Source: Marthasterias glacialis (taxonomy: Eukaryota; Echinodermata; Asteroidea; Forcipulatida; Asteriidae). From it: a DNA stretch of 64,000 nucleotides. The stretch spans positions 9,330,963-9,394,962 of the forward strand of contig OU452231.1 of assembly GCA_911728455.2 (NCBI GenBank), written 5' to 3'. How positions within the stretch are numbered: the stretch's first letter is position 1; each line of letters starts with the position of its first letter. The notes below the pieces were generated by a model. The model made no database searches. It was not told the DNA's origin and saw only the letters and a list, made by a program, of their open reading frames with translations. Both the position numbers and the translations under genes were made by a program. This document shows positions 11,714 to 23,129 of the stretch, in pieces.

Positions 11714-14700
11714 GTAAGAAGTTGCATTAGAAAAGGATTTGTTTTTTCACTTTCTTAAACGTTCAGCTTTAAGAGCGTTGTCACACGAGGCACTTTTTTT
11801 TGCAGGAAACGTAGGGGATTTGGTAGTTTTAATGTATTGTCATTTTTTTTTTAGTGCTGCTTCATAAAATAGACCTTTATCGTGGTGCAGCCATCTTGAT
11901 TTTCTCCCGTTCAAACCAAAGTAACCAAACCGAGGCTGGGAGGGCAAATAGTCTAGTTCCTTTTTGTACAATGAATATTAGCATATATTACTGTTATTGG
12001 ATACAGGGAGCATGACCAAGATGGTTGCAGCATGATAAAGGTCTATTGAGCTGTGTCTTTGCCTTTTAGCTACTGAGTTTTGTACTTCGTTTTACTCAGT
12101 TAAAATGTTAAAATGGAAAATGGGAAAGTTAGGGTTGCAATATTTTCATTTCATTTATTAATTTCACAGGATAAAAACAGCAACAAGATGTAAAAATGGA
12201 TACGTAAAAATCATTAAATAATAAGAGATTGCACTAAGGAGACAGTGTTAGAAAAAAACCTGCACAAACAACAAACAGCCCTCAACACCCCCCAACAAAC
12301 AAAATTTATACAAAACGTGACAGTGCTTCCTGAAGGCAGACTGAACTACTATCTAGTTGCTATCCAAGCAATGGCAAAAAAAACAACAACAAGCAGCAAT
12401 ACATCAATGGAGTTAAAAAGTGGAATACAAAAAAAATACAAAAACCAGGCCGCCAAAGGAAATAAAAAGTGGGCTAAAAATATAAAAACTAAACTGTTTT
12501 TTATCCCTGCTTGGGTGAAGCCTTGTCTATTGAAAAATACATTAATACACATTAAATAGTTGCAAACATTTTGTTCTAAACTTAATATCCATTGATATTT
12601 GCAGATGATCATGCCGGCCAGGTCAGTATCGGACTATGGGTCATCTTTGGCATATTTGGTTTCCTCGTCTTAGAAAAGATGTTTGGAGACGAGGAAGCAG
12701 AAAAGGAAGACGCAGAGGTACAATACAAAATAATTGTCATTTTAATACTAAAGAAAGCTGCATTTGTAAAGACATCTGTTTCTGTTACCATTTTTCAGTA
12801 ATGATACTTCATTCTTGTTAGCACCAGACAGTTTGTCCTTGAAAAGGGGCCAACCTCTACTAAGGAAGTGAATTTCTACTGGGACATTTTAAGGAGCACC
12901 AAGGGAGGCAATTGCCCCTGTTGAATTTTGTCTGCATTTTACTTACGTTTAACTTTCAACAGAAAGATAAATTTCTGGACGTCATGATCGAAATTGGAAG
13001 CCACAACCCCACAACCCCACAACCCCACAACCCCACAACCCAGTTTTCTTTTGTGTCACGTTACAGTCTGGATGCAAGTGTTACACAAGTAACGTTTTGC
13101 AATTTGAAAACTAAATTTTCTCGCAAATACAGATCACGAACCCCCCAAGAGAGACGCTTAAGGCTCAAGAACCAGGAAAATATCTACGGCCAAATAAGTC
13201 AGCCCTGACCCCTGCTCCGTCGTCCCAGGGGAACGGCCACATCCTGCCAAAGAACAATAACAAGTCCAGAAAAAGAAGGAAAACGCAGGAAAATGGACAT
13301 GGCAAGATCAAGGACAGAGAGACCAATGGATGGGCAGCTTCAAACGGACACGCCTTCAAGCATGATGACAATCATAATGGATATGTGATGTCTGTGGATC
13401 GTCCAAAAGTAGAATGCAAAGAAACCAAAATCAAGGTAAGACATAGGTTACTTTGTTATTGGGTAATGTTGTGTTGAAAACTGAGATAAACTTTCTCCAG
13501 AGTCCACTTGAAATATGAAGTCTGTGGATGGTCAAAATATAGAATGCAAAGAAACCAGAATCAAGGTAAGACGTGGGTTGTTTTATTATTGGGTCATGCT
13601 GTGTTGAAAACTGAGATAAACTTTCTGTAGAGTCCACTTAATTTTGAAAATAAAATACTTTACATTATGCATTACATTAAGCAGTTCCCTGAAGAGCTCT
13701 GTCATCTGAAGAGGGATAAAAGGAAGGAGGCATCTGGCTTACTGCTTCACGACATGTTGTATTTCTTGTTACCTAGGAAATTTGATCATCTTCTCGCAGA
13801 TTTGAAATGGAAATTTACTTACAGTTATGCATTTTGACATTTTAAGACCGAAAGGTTACCGTGCCCTTTAAATCAGGGCCTGTTGTGAATTCAGGACGAT
13901 TCAACACCCTCAGAGATTGCAAGTCATCCATCATTAATCAATACACTCAAGACTAATAACCGAGCATCTGTGCGATGGAAGGGGGGTTGATAATGACGTT
14001 TGCTCAGCCTCGTTGACTACGCGATGGCAGAGTTAGCGTCAAACTCTAATTTAGGCAGGAATTATCGGCTCTACTGCATGTATACACCCACGAGACGAGT
14101 AATTGCGCATTTGCCTGCTGTCCTGTGTGTCACTGTGTTTTTGTAGAAAAGACAACTTGTCATTCTGGTGGGTGCCTTATGTTGCTTTCATACAGACACG
14201 GACAGAGAAACACACTAAAGGGGGCCATTTTGCATTTTTTCACTTTGAGAGCAGTTTTTCCCGATGGTTGTTAAAAAAAAATTAAGCACCTTAAACCACC
14301 CAAAAATTGTTTTCAACATGTGAATGGACGTACTGAAAATAAGTTGGTTATATCTTTGCATTTTAAATCACCCTCAAATTTTCATTTAAAAAAATGGACG
14401 AAAAAAAGTGACCTAAATTTTCTGTCCATTATTTGATTGAAAATGTGTGGTAATTTGAAAAAAAGGTAATAATAATCAACTCAACTTAATTTCAGTAAAA
14501 GCTTTTTATGTCCATTTGAATATTGAAACACTTTTTTAGTGGCTTGAGATGGTTAAAGAAAGTTACAACCATTGGAAAAACTGCTAATGTGACGGATGCA
14601 ATGCGGTCCGCTTTATTGTTTTTCTTGTCTTTTGCATTTGACTTTGTACTTTGGACTTTTTCTTCTTCTTTTCATTCAAAAAGTGTTCATGTTTTATTCC

Positions 14701-17700
14701 TAAAGTTTCACGTTGACGATTTTTACTTAATTTCTTTCCATTAAGAATTATTGAAAAACAATTGGGGAGGGAATGTTCATGGAGAGCACAAAGTATTATC
14801 TTTTCCCAAAATAGCTTCACTGAAATAAATTTGTAAAAATTAAAAGGTCAAATTAATTTTTTTTTTCTCCTGCATTTTTCTCGTGAATAAAATCGGGTAA
14901 AAATATTAAGATAAGGAAACATTGTGCAATCATATGTGCTTGACTCGATATTTTTTACAGTAGACAAAAGTTTAAATCGAATTTCCAATCCTCATCTGAA
15001 GAAACAAAACTCATCAGTTTCTGGAAATCCAACGTAAATTCCCAAACCTGGACTGAAGTAAAGAAATAAATCCCAGTGGAAGATTGATATTTACGCTCCG
15101 AGAGGAGTTCCTCAAACATGCCTTTAACAGAAAGTGCTAGAAGCAAGATAAGATCTTGTTTGCATGAAGCTGAATGTCTTCTCACAACCCCCCCCCCCCC
15201 CTCTCCTTCTTTCTCCGTATTCCTGCTAAATCAAACGGCAATCTCTCCAGTTTTTTCCCTCATTGTTCCCACTATGGCTTCGCATATCTGCCTACCGGAT
15301 TCACCTCACGTTTGCTAAAGCTTCCCTTTCTTAACCCCATCGCCTCCTCGTGCAGACAGATCGTGACTACATATAAGCGACTGCAACCATTCAAACAAAC
15401 AGGAAAAGGTCGAGTAATCGATTTTTCTCCCTTTGGAGAAGGAAGGGGGAGGCGGGTGTGGGGGGGGGGAGTTGTATGTCTCGTCACTTGCTCATTCTAC
15501 ATTAGAATCAGGAACGCTCAGTGAGGGTGTCTGAGCGTGCTTTATGCTCTGAATCACGCGAATATCTTAACTTTATTTGGGCTGACGTGCTTGCTTTGAA
15601 TTTAAGGAGACGGTTTGAGTGTCTTTCCTCTTGACTAATTCAATGAATGCTAACAGTGGGTTTTTTTTTTTGAAAATGTATACAGCCAGAAACTAGAGCG
15701 AAAATGTTTTCAACTAAAAAGTATTATCAGTTTTTAAAGATGTGCAAAGGTTTTTTTTTTAACTGCCTTGACTATAAAAACAGAAACAGCATAAAAACAT
15801 GTAAAAGTCATACAGTGTTTTTACACTTTTTATGCAAGTATCATATTGATTGTCTTTATTTTTTGATAAAAAAAAACAGATTAAAAAAAAAAATTATTAC
15901 TAATTCCAAAACTGTTTTAATGTATCATATCAGGGAGTTATAGTCCCTTGAACTCTGTGTGTGTGTTTTGCATCTAAGCGTGGAAGTTCATTTCATCAAA
16001 ACTATGCATTAAACATGACAGACAACATCCTCAATGGATGTGATAATTTGCATTGTGGGTTTGCCCACACCGATGTTTAAAGCACTGTATACTTGGTGCG
16101 TCACGAGTCCTGCAGAAAAACAATAAGGCGCCTCCACACCATTCAACCCCATGGTCTGAACATTCAAGAAGGAATTGATTAACTCCGTTTTGTCTTTGCC
16201 TTCTCCTTTTTCCACAGATGCCCCCCTTTTCAATCTGTCTTGTTCACTATTTGTTTTTTCCCCCTTTTCCCACCTTTGATTTTCTTGATTTTCTTGTGGT
16301 TAAATCAGCTTCATCCCTCTACAACCCCCTCCCCCTTTTTGTCTCCCTCTTCATTGTTCATCCCTTGCATCTTCTGGCTGCTGTCTGCCTCTCTCTTTTC
16401 ACTTTGTTTACTTGACTGCTTCTGGTCCTCTAATATACTTGTGTGTGTGTGTTGTGTTAGCCTTTAAGAAAGACTCTGCTAGGGTTGAAACGTAAGGCAG
16501 TTGAAATCTTTTTGAAAAACAATAAGTACAGGATTCGCAGTGGACTCTCGCCACTGGGCACGATTGGTGGTCTGTTGCTTAAGATATCTGCTCCAGAATG
16601 TAGATGGTAGTGGGTTCGAATCCCTCCCAAGTAGTACGTCTGTGGATTTTTTTTTTTCAAACAAGAATCAGGAAGTACCGAGTATGCAGTTCTTTTATCA
16701 CGCAGTGGTGTGAAACCAAAATATTAGATAACATTCTATCTATTATAACCAATAGTCACAACATCTGCCTTTACTATCATCCAACTCAACTAGAAACATT
16801 TTGTAAATGTCGTCAAATGTTTCGGTTTGTTTTGAGTACAGTCATTGGCAGTAACACCTGATGGACTTTGTATTTTGGTAATGTTGACCTGTTCTACATT
16901 GTTTGTTGGATTTGACAGTGATGAACCAGTAATAATCGGTCTTGTTGACATCTGACAATCACTTTATTATTTTTGTCTATTTGTTTGTTTGTTTACTTTA
17001 AATGTTATCATTGTGCATTGACACCCATTGAACTCTGTGGTATTTCGGATTTGTTGTTGTTGTTGTTTTTTATGTTTGATTTTTTCTTTCTGTAACTGAT
17101 GTAACAATTGGCTAGGGATACCCTTACACTGAAGTGTGATAAACACTGTATGTTGCAGTGCTTTCCCTGCAGTGCTTTCCCTTTTTAGGAGGGGGGGGGC
17201 AGGTGCCCGAGTAATATGCCTGTGGATTTTTTTCACAGGACTAGGGGACAATACTGAGTATACAGTGCTTAACACATCGGTGTATGGGTACAAAAACAAA
17301 TAATATATGCTTTATCTGCGATGCAAATTTAACAAGGGAGGGGGCGGGTTGCATCAGTCATTTGACTCATCGTGTGTGGTCTCTTTTTCTCGTCCATTCA
17401 TACAGGTCACTGGGTATTTAAATCTTCTTGCCAACTTCATTGACAACTTCACACACGGTCTGGCTGTAGCTGGAAGCTTTCTAGTCAGCAAAAAGGTGAG
17501 GAAACTGATCAAGCCAGACAAAACAACCGCGATGTCAGACTTGAAATAAAGTCTAAGGGACATGCTGCATCCATGTGGACTTCCGTGCCTGGGGATTGTT
17601 TTCATGCTATTATCTAACGTCTTTTCGAAAGGAATGTCAATTTTTACCCTTGGCTGCTTGTTTTGCAGAGTTTGTGCTGGATTACCTCCTTTACCTCCTG

Positions 17701-20519
17701 AAGGATTACATCAACAAAAAACTGAATTACTATCCAGTTGTTTACTCTGTTCTTAAAATATTGTTGTACCCTGCTTGATTTAAATCCCATACGTGTGGCC
17801 AATTTGTTGTTTCTAGCGTGGGTAATAAAATATTAAATTGAAATGTTAATGTTGTACATGACATTTTTAAATTTCCAGTTTTTCCTTTTTTTTCTCTTTT
17901 TTTTCTTTTTTTTGGGGGGGAGGTTGATATTATAGTTAAAACTTACTTTAAAATATTGTTTAGACCTGTAGCCATTACAAATGTAAAATCTTTTTAGGTA
18001 AGGTTGAAGCCCCAACCCCTAAACATATTGACCAATCACAGCATGGGCTACATCATCATTGTCAGACTTTCTGTGGCGAAGCCACATGTGGCGCAGCCAA
18101 GGCTGTGATTGGTCGACATGTAATGGGGCAGGGCTTAATGGATTAGTCTATTGATTTATTCCAAAAAAAAACCTAATATCTGAATATTTTGATCTCTGTA
18201 CAGTGTGGGTTATTGACAACTGCAGCTATACTGCTACATGAAGTTCCACATGAGGTAAGTCATATCCACATGGTCCCGTTACAAAATGGCGGCTGCCGGC
18301 TGCGGCTGGATCACCACGTTAACATACAGTGAAGCATAGGCTACCTTTAGCAACAGCCATAGCAACAGCCATAGTCGCAATCTGTACAGGGCCAGACTTG
18401 CTTACATTTACAGACATGCACCCTTTCAGCTGATCAACTGATTTCCCCTTTTTTTCTTCTTTAACAATAATGCTTTACAAATCTGAAAAACAAAGTTAAG
18501 TGTGGTTGGCCATTTCATCTTTCAATGCAATTACAAAGTTGCATGTCTGATATCAGCAAGGTCTGCTAGACAATGGGTCATCAGTGTAACTTCTGATAAC
18601 AGCCCATATCTCCTCTCTGAGGAAACCAGCATCCCAGCAGATGCTGCTTTCATTGCTGCTGTCGTCGTCGCTGAATGATGCAGTTTTCCTTTGGGTCGTT
18701 TGCCATGAGAGGTTACCCAGAGCACCAGACTGCTAACATCCAGCTCAGGGCCCAACTTCACATAGCTACATTTTTTTCAGTGCCAAGCAAAATAGTAACA
18801 GGGCACCAATTTTGGCTGGTAACCTGTTTCTGCTTAGCAATATTTGTCTGTGTTAAGCAAGTTTGTTTTTGCACTTACCAGCTTTATGAAATTTGGCCTT
18901 GATGTCTGTGGCAGTACCTAGCAAATCCTAGCCTCCCCTGGTTCTGATGTTATCACAGTAACATGGAAGTCATTTTTTCAGGAATTTTCACCGTCACCAA
19001 ATCTCATCCCTGGATTTATCAATTGTTTTGCTGACCTCTTTGTGATTGGTTTCAAGTACAATGGGTTTCCCCCAACTCCCCCATCTCACCCCTTCAACCT
19101 CCGCAGCATTATCTCCATTGAACTCCTTTCTCCCTCAATTTCCCTCCCTCAACCCCCCCCCCCCCTTCTACAACTGTTTCCTGTTCAGAAAGTAATCCCC
19201 ACATCGTCTTTGTCTTTCACAGATTGGCGATTTTGCAATCCTTCTACGATCAGGTTTTGACAGATGGCGAGCGGCCAAGGCCCAAGTCTGCACAGCCACG
19301 GGGGGTCTATGTGGGGCCTTGCTGGCCCTCCTGTCTGAGTCTGCTGAGAAGGCAGGTAAGGAGAAACAAGAGTCAGGGTTGTCAGGTAACCTACAGACTG
19401 ATAAATGGTAACCTTTACACGGCAAAGGTGGATTTTCTTTTCAGGTGGATTTGTGCTGGGTTTATGCCCTCTGTTGGTCAGGTTTGTACAGCTTTACAGT
19501 CATGTCTCACCACATGAGGGCGGCATACAGTGCCACAACTGTTACTGTTGAATGAACTTCAACCATGAAATCATGGTAACCATGATTCTATGAATCTACA
19601 ATCACATTCTTGAAAAAAAAGAGATAAAAAGTTTTTGTTTTTTTTTTGGCTTTGCAATCTTTGATATGTTATATTTTTCTAACGACAATTAGGACTGTAT
19701 CAAGTTTAACAAAAGCAGGGTTTCCCCCATGCATTATTTAGCTAGCTTCAGCTAAACTTGCAAAATTTGGGTCCAGAAACAGTTTGGAAAAAAACATGGG
19801 TAGAACTCTGAATAGTAAGCCTTCAGATTTATAAGCGTTCAGAATTATAATCCCACATCATCCCTTCAATTCAATTCAATTCAATAGAACATTTATTTCA
19901 TACACTCAAATTTCAAAACATAACATTGCAATAAAGACACATGTAACAAGACAAACAGGTAACAAAGAACGAACGAACAAACAAACACGTCAACAGACAA
20001 ACAAAACAGCGCTAAAATACATTAAAAGGAACAGAATAAGACTGCAAAAAAGCTACAGTAATTAAGAGCAAATAATTGATGTGGACTGAAACAGATCCCG
20101 TGAAAACAGACTATGAGTTGACTTTTCCGTTTTATCGCATCACAGGAGACAGTGCAGCTTGGATTCTACCATTCACCTCTGGGGGGTTTCTGAACATTGC
20201 CCTGGTGACAGTTCTACCAGATTTGTTAGAGGAAACGAATCCAAGGTATGAATACCTTACTAGCATAATGAATATGCAAGACATGATGTGGATAGTTAGT
20301 ACATATTCATGATAGAGGATTAGCTTATGATAATGGATGGAAATGTTTGTAGAGTTTGTAATTTGACCATTTGTTTGAAATGACTATATGATTTGTTAAA
20401 CTTTCTTTTCAATAACTTGTGATCATTTGTTTTTATTTTCTAGAGAGACTGTGAAACAAATCCTGTGTCTACTTTTTGGCATTGGTGTCATGGGAGCTGT
20501 TAACCTAGTGGTTGATTGA
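11609..20519 (+). CDS. SLC39A13: Zinc transporter ZIP13 (SLC39A13), 5'-incomplete
   Basis: Eight exons join in frame: 11609-11713, 12605-12717, 13133-13435, 17406-17495, 18204-18254, 19223-19355, 20146-20245 and 20444-20519, ending in TGA. They give about 322 residues, covering membrane segments 2 to 8 of a LIV-1 type ZIP transporter. Diagnostic runs are LLSFAVGGLLGDVFFHLLPE, NLLANFIDNFTHGLAV (TM4 metal ligands N, D, H), LLHEVPHEIGDFAILL (the TM5 HExPHExGD signature) and the C-terminal LPFTSGGF. Vertebrate ZIP13 sits in Golgi or vesicle membranes and releases zinc to the cytosol; that location is assumed here. The signal peptide and TM1 are missing, so at least one upstream exon was not found. 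The loop between TM3 and TM4 is unusually long. Family assignment is firm; ZIP13 rather than ZIP7 is favoured by the GGLLG.VF.HLLPEAW and SGYLNLLAN-like contexts. Confidence 0.93.
11869..12047. repeat. MITE with ATAGACCTTTATC ends, copy 1
   Basis: Ends ATAGACCTTTATCGTGGTGC and GCATGATAAAGGTCTAT are inverted repeats, continued inward by CAGCCATCTTGAT against CCAAGATGGTTGC. The reverse complement of the same 180-bp element lies at 45235-45413 inside a TRPM intron. Confidence 0.85.
12605..12717 (+). CDS. SLC39A13: ZIP13 exon (TM3)
   Basis: Acceptor TATTTGCAG and donor GAGGTACAA. In frame it encodes DDHAGQVSIGLWVIFGIFGF and then LVLEKMFGDEEAEKEDAE, matching the LGLWVIAGF..LALEKMF helix of the family followed by the start of the acidic cytosolic loop. 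Leaves in phase 0. Confidence 0.9.
13002..13041. repeat. (ACAACCCC)n minisatellite
   Basis: Four to five tandem copies of an 8-base unit, about 90 bp upstream of the long-loop exon of ZIP13. It lies in the intron if the acceptor at 13132 is used. Confidence 0.85.
13133..13435 (+). CDS. SLC39A13: ZIP13 long cytosolic-loop exon
   Basis: This 303-base, 101-codon exon joins phase 0 to phase 0 between the TM3 exon and VTGYLNLLAN. It encodes a polar, basic loop with scattered H, N and K (for example NNNKSRKRRKTQENGHGK), replacing the short loop of vertebrate ZIP13. The acceptor (CGCAAATACAG) has a poor pyrimidine tract, so its 5' edge is the least certain in the gene. The 3' end, KVECKETKIK followed by GTAAGA, is duplicated just downstream. 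Confidence 0.75.
13391..13641 (+). repeat. 130-bp tandem duplication of a ZIP13 exon end and donor
   Basis: Unit 1 (13391-13520) spans the last 45 bases of the loop exon, its GTAAGA donor and the next 85 intron bases. Unit 2 (13521-13641) repeats them at about 90 percent identity, including AGAATGCAAAGAAACCAGAATCAAG before GTAAGA. The intron part of unit 1 ends in CTTTCTCCAG, an acceptor-like run at 13491-13500, so 13501-13565 has the form of an extra 65-base exon that would shift the frame and meets TGA after five codons. Confidence 0.85.
16230..16520 (+). repeat. Dispersed repeat L, copy 1
   Basis: Pyrimidine-rich sequence leading into TTGTGTTAGCCTTTAAGAAAGACTCTGCTAGGGTTGAAACGTAAGGC. The same layout recurs at 31140-31345. 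The 'AAGACTCTGCT.GG.T.GAAACGT' core resembles motifs found near the ends of some retroelements, but I cannot name the class. Confidence 0.55.
16536..16700 (+). mobile_element. tRNA-like SINE (family C) fragment
   Basis: Shows a B-box GGGTTCGAATCCC followed by the tail CTGTGGATTTTTTTTTTTC..CAGGAAGTACCGAGTATGCAG. The same B box and tail occur at 62441-62625, and the tail alone at 17205-17340. Confidence 0.6.
17205..17340 (+). mobile_element. SINE family C tail
   Basis: AATATGCCTGTGGATTTTTTTCACAG..ACTGAGTATACAGTGCTTAA..CGATGCAAATTTAACA matches the tail of the copy at 62441-62625 nearly base for base; the tRNA-like head is missing. Confidence 0.65.
17406..17495 (+). CDS. SLC39A13: ZIP13 exon (TM4)
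   Basis: Acceptor CATACAG, donor AAGGTGAGG, phase 0 at both ends, 30 codons. It encodes VTGYLNLLANFIDNFTHGLA then VAGSFLVSKK, the TM4 helix with conserved N, D and H zinc ligands. Confidence 0.95.
18204..18254 (+). CDS. SLC39A13: ZIP13 exon (TM5 start)
   Basis: Seventeen codons between GTACAG and GTAAGT, phase 0 at both ends, encoding CGLLTTAAILLHEVPHE. It provides the first half of the HExPHExGD metal-site signature. Confidence 0.95.
18290..18400. repeat. GCCGTAGCC-type MITE, diverged copy
   Basis: GGCTGCCGGCTGCGGCTGG and GCAACAGCCATAGCAACAGCC are the mirrored arms around a short centre with GAAGCATAGG. It sits just after the ZIP13 TM5 exon. The match to the better copies (35517, 37003) is partial. 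Confidence 0.4.
19223..19355 (+). CDS. SLC39A13: ZIP13 exon (TM5 end, TM6)
   Basis: Acceptor CTTTCACAG, donor GCAGGTAAGG, phase 0 to phase 1. It encodes IGDFAILLRSGFDRWRAAKA then QVCTATGGLCGALLALLSES, completing the TM5 signature and the following helix. Confidence 0.95.
19867..20065. repeat. Retroelement-like tail with (CAATT)n
   Basis: Starts with CAATTCAATTCAATTCAAT and runs into an A-rich stretch with GAACGAACGAACAAACAAAC. Pentamer runs of this sort often mark the 3' end of LINEs or their SINE partners; no body is recognisable here. Confidence 0.4.
20146..20245 (+). CDS. SLC39A13: ZIP13 exon (TM7)
   Basis: Acceptor GCATCACAG, donor AAGGTATGA. Encodes GDSAAWILPFTSGGFLNIAL then VTVLPDLLEETNPR, containing the conserved LPFTSGGF and VLPDLLEE. 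Confidence 0.95.
20444..20519 (+). CDS. SLC39A13: ZIP13 terminal exon (TM8)
   Basis: Acceptor TTTTCTAG. Completes the split R codon and encodes ETVKQILCLLFGIGVMGAVN then LVVD before TGA. The length and hydrophobic character match the last helix of the family. Confidence 0.93.
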
Positions 20520-21379
20520 ACAACGTGGTTTAATGTGTCGTTTAAACCGTGGTTAGTAGCAGTTTAGTGAAGCTTATTGTTTAAGGTTCTAGTTTTAAGC
20601 GGGTTCCAAGTATAGTATTGACCCCCTTGCTCGTACGTCACACACGGCGTCTGTGCCACATTCACCATTTTGGTAGCCAACGGTGAGTGTGTAAACGCCG
20701 TGTCACCTGAAATTTGCACTACACTGTGTAACACACAGGGATATTGACTCCCAAAATGGTGCAACCAAGATTATTGTGATGATGAGGCTACCATAGTTGA
20801 ATTTGGTCAATAGCTATTACCTGGTTAAAATAATTCTCAGCGGAGTATTCATTTTAAACCAAGCTGTCCTTGCCGTAATTTAGTGTGCTACGTAGAAGCT
20901 ACAAGTTGGGACAGTTTAAAAAGTTTAAACCAGCCGATTAAGTCTAAACCTGGTTGTTATAACTAGTTTAACCGGTTTTAACCTGGTTGAAAACAAAGTT
21001 TAAACCTTAAACACCCCCAATTCCTCTGCACTGTACCCACAAGCTGCCAACTGTGGTGTACAGTGGTACAAATATTTTTGAGAGAGTTTTCTGTTTTGAA
21101 TTCAAATCATCTGTAAGAAAAATTTGAAGTGTTTAAGACAAGTTTGCCATCAGTAAGACAAAAAACCTTATAACCAGGTCTCATGTCTCTTCAACCAATG
21201 ACGCACCATCCCTTTAGTTTGTACAAGCACGTTTTGTAATGTTGCCACCCTTGTATTAGTACAGAGCTAAAGTAATGAAAATTAGATTATTTTTTTTTAT
21301 GTATATTTGTACTTGAAGGTTTGATGAATTAGTAAGTATTTATGTATTTACTTTACACCTAATAATTATCATCCAATTA

Positions 21380-21776
21380 TTCAGTTGGAAAATTGTTTTG
21401 TGCCTTCCAGCATATTTTTACATGATATATTTTCTTTAAAAGTAATGGTCTTCAGAAATGACCACAAAAATAGGTCACTTGCTGACATGGCTGAATTCCT
21501 TCTGTGACATCATCATTACATAATTTATTCATGAGCTGTTCTAGAGGACAATCTTTCCTGGACGGGGTCCGCCAAAGGAATGACAAATATGTGGTCTTTC
21601 TTTTCAAAACTTCACTCGTGAAATAAATATGTTTATGCATGTGACGTCACAAAAGGAATCCAGCCATGTCAGCAAGTGACCTAATTTGTGGGTGTTCCTG
21701 AAGACTGTTATTTTTAAATAAAATAAATTATGTAAAAATATACAAGAAGGCACAAAATGATTTTTCTCAACTGAAT
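21380..21776. repeat. Palindromic MITE with ~150-bp arms
   Basis: Outer ends TTCAGTTGGAAAA and TTTTTCTCAACTGAA. Arms mirror CACTTGCTGACATGGCTGAA against CCAGCCATGTCAGCAAGTG, and GGTCTTCAG against CTGAAGAC. Interior of about 100 bp. Sits in or just past the ZIP13 3' UTR. Confidence 0.85.
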
Positions 21777-21932
21777 ATTGTATGTTAACTATAAGGTGTA
21801 AAATAAAAACATAAATCCTAAGTAATTCACCAAAACTTTCATAAAGAGCAGATATTTGACATGCAAAATGCCACAATGAAATAAACTAATAGGTGAACAC
21901 TAATTTCAATTTATTTATATGTAACTACTTGT

Positions 21933-22337
21933 GGCGTGTCATGGCCGAATGGTCATGCGCACTAGATTCAAGCTCTGGTGTTTCTGATCAGCAGAGTCTG
22001 GGTTCCAGTCCTGGTCTTGACACTTGTGTCCTTAAAGCAAGACACTTGACCATTATTGCTTCGTCCTTCGGATGGGACGTAAAGCTGTAGGTCTCAGGTG
22101 TTGTGTAAAATAACTTGTTACACTTATCGCTAAGAGAAGGGGTTTGCCCCGGTGTTTCTGGCAGTGGCTGCTGAATGCGCCGCAGCACCTTGTAAATCCA
22201 TATTAGGTGCTACATAAATGGGTCTCATACTTAAAAATTAAAACCTTTAAAAACCTGTCAAAAAAATAATAAGAAGCACTTTGTGAGGCCTGCAGATAAA
22301 GCGTTTATATAAAAACTAATAACCATTACTATTACCT
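21933..22337 (+). mobile_element. tRNA-derived SINE (family A)
   Basis: Starts GTGTCATGGCCGAATGG (tRNA Leu/Ser-like A box), B box GGTTCCAGTCC, then the family body CACTTGTGTCCTTAAAGCAAGACACTT and a 3' end with a (TATTA)-like tail. Other copies lie at 40477, 46574, 51290, 53150, 56838, 59230 and 60636, with a 3' fragment at 37900. Confidence 0.85.
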
Positions 22338-22761
22338 CTGCTACAACCTCATTGTGAAAGCAGTTTTAGTTGCCACATTAACTTAAAGGATTCACAAAAA
22401 AATAAATTATATTTCTATTTGCCTTTAAATGTCTTTTTGTTTTAAATAATGTAAAAAAAAATGTAAAGTCAAAATTTAGTTTTTTTAACTTGCAAGTATA
22501 AATAACAAAGATAACACAACAGTGTGAATTAAGGTGTGACTTTATCAACTTTAGTGCTTGTATAAATATACACACTTGTGTGGTTTGAAAGAGGTTGTTT
22601 TTTAAAGATGCTCGCTCGTCACCATTACCTGGCGACTATTTCTGTGGCACAAAACGATCGTGTACCCGTACATAGTTTATGTACAAATGCGTGCACAGGT
22701 CAAAGGTGATCTTTCGGGGCACGAATTTGTTTGTCTCGAGTGAGCGTTGACGAGTGGGCGT

Positions 22762-23129
22762 CTTTAAAGCTCCAGCTCAACATTGGTAAGAAGTAAAACA
22801 TAAATGTTCACAGAGTTACATATATACCTTACATGGTATAAAGATAACGATAGTAGAAAACTTTCCTTGAAATATTTCTGCCTGAAGTGTTAATGTTTTT
22901 CAATGATAAATGAAATAAGATCCAAAATTAGTTTTCGTCTCAGTGAGACGAAAACTCTGCCTGAAGGAATGCGTACAAAAATGCTGAATGCATTGTTACC
23001 GTTTTCTCGCAAATGAAACAACTAAAAGAGCTGACATTTTCACAGGTTGGTTTTATTACAAATATCTTGATTTGTGCAAAGAATGGAAGCATTTACAGTC
23101 AGTTTACCGATGTTGAGCTGGTGCTTTAA
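22762..23129. repeat. Palindromic MITE P, full copy
   Basis: Terminal repeats CTTTAAAGCTCCAGCTCAAC and GTTGAGCTGGTGCTTTAAG. At the centre is a self-complementary GTTTTCGTCTCAGTGAGACG. Another full copy in the opposite orientation is at 31401-31797 and a rearranged one at 42439-42870. Confidence 0.9.

Larger units (their letters stand above)
13642..17405. other. ZIP13 intron 3 remainder
   Basis: About 3.8 kb of intron. It contains homopolymer and pyrimidine tracts (C-run at 15191, G-run at 15462), two stretches related to a tRNA-like SINE (16536-16700 and 17205-17340), and a segment (16230-16520) shared with 31140-31345. I see no coding exon here. Confidence 0.6.

Noticed and set aside
12912..13208. 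Open frame through the ACAACCCC repeat as an alternative ZIP13 exon (acceptor at 12960)
   Set aside because: It ends in TGA at 13208 before TM4 and cannot join VTGYLNLLAN in frame; the acceptor at 13132 gives a continuous protein.
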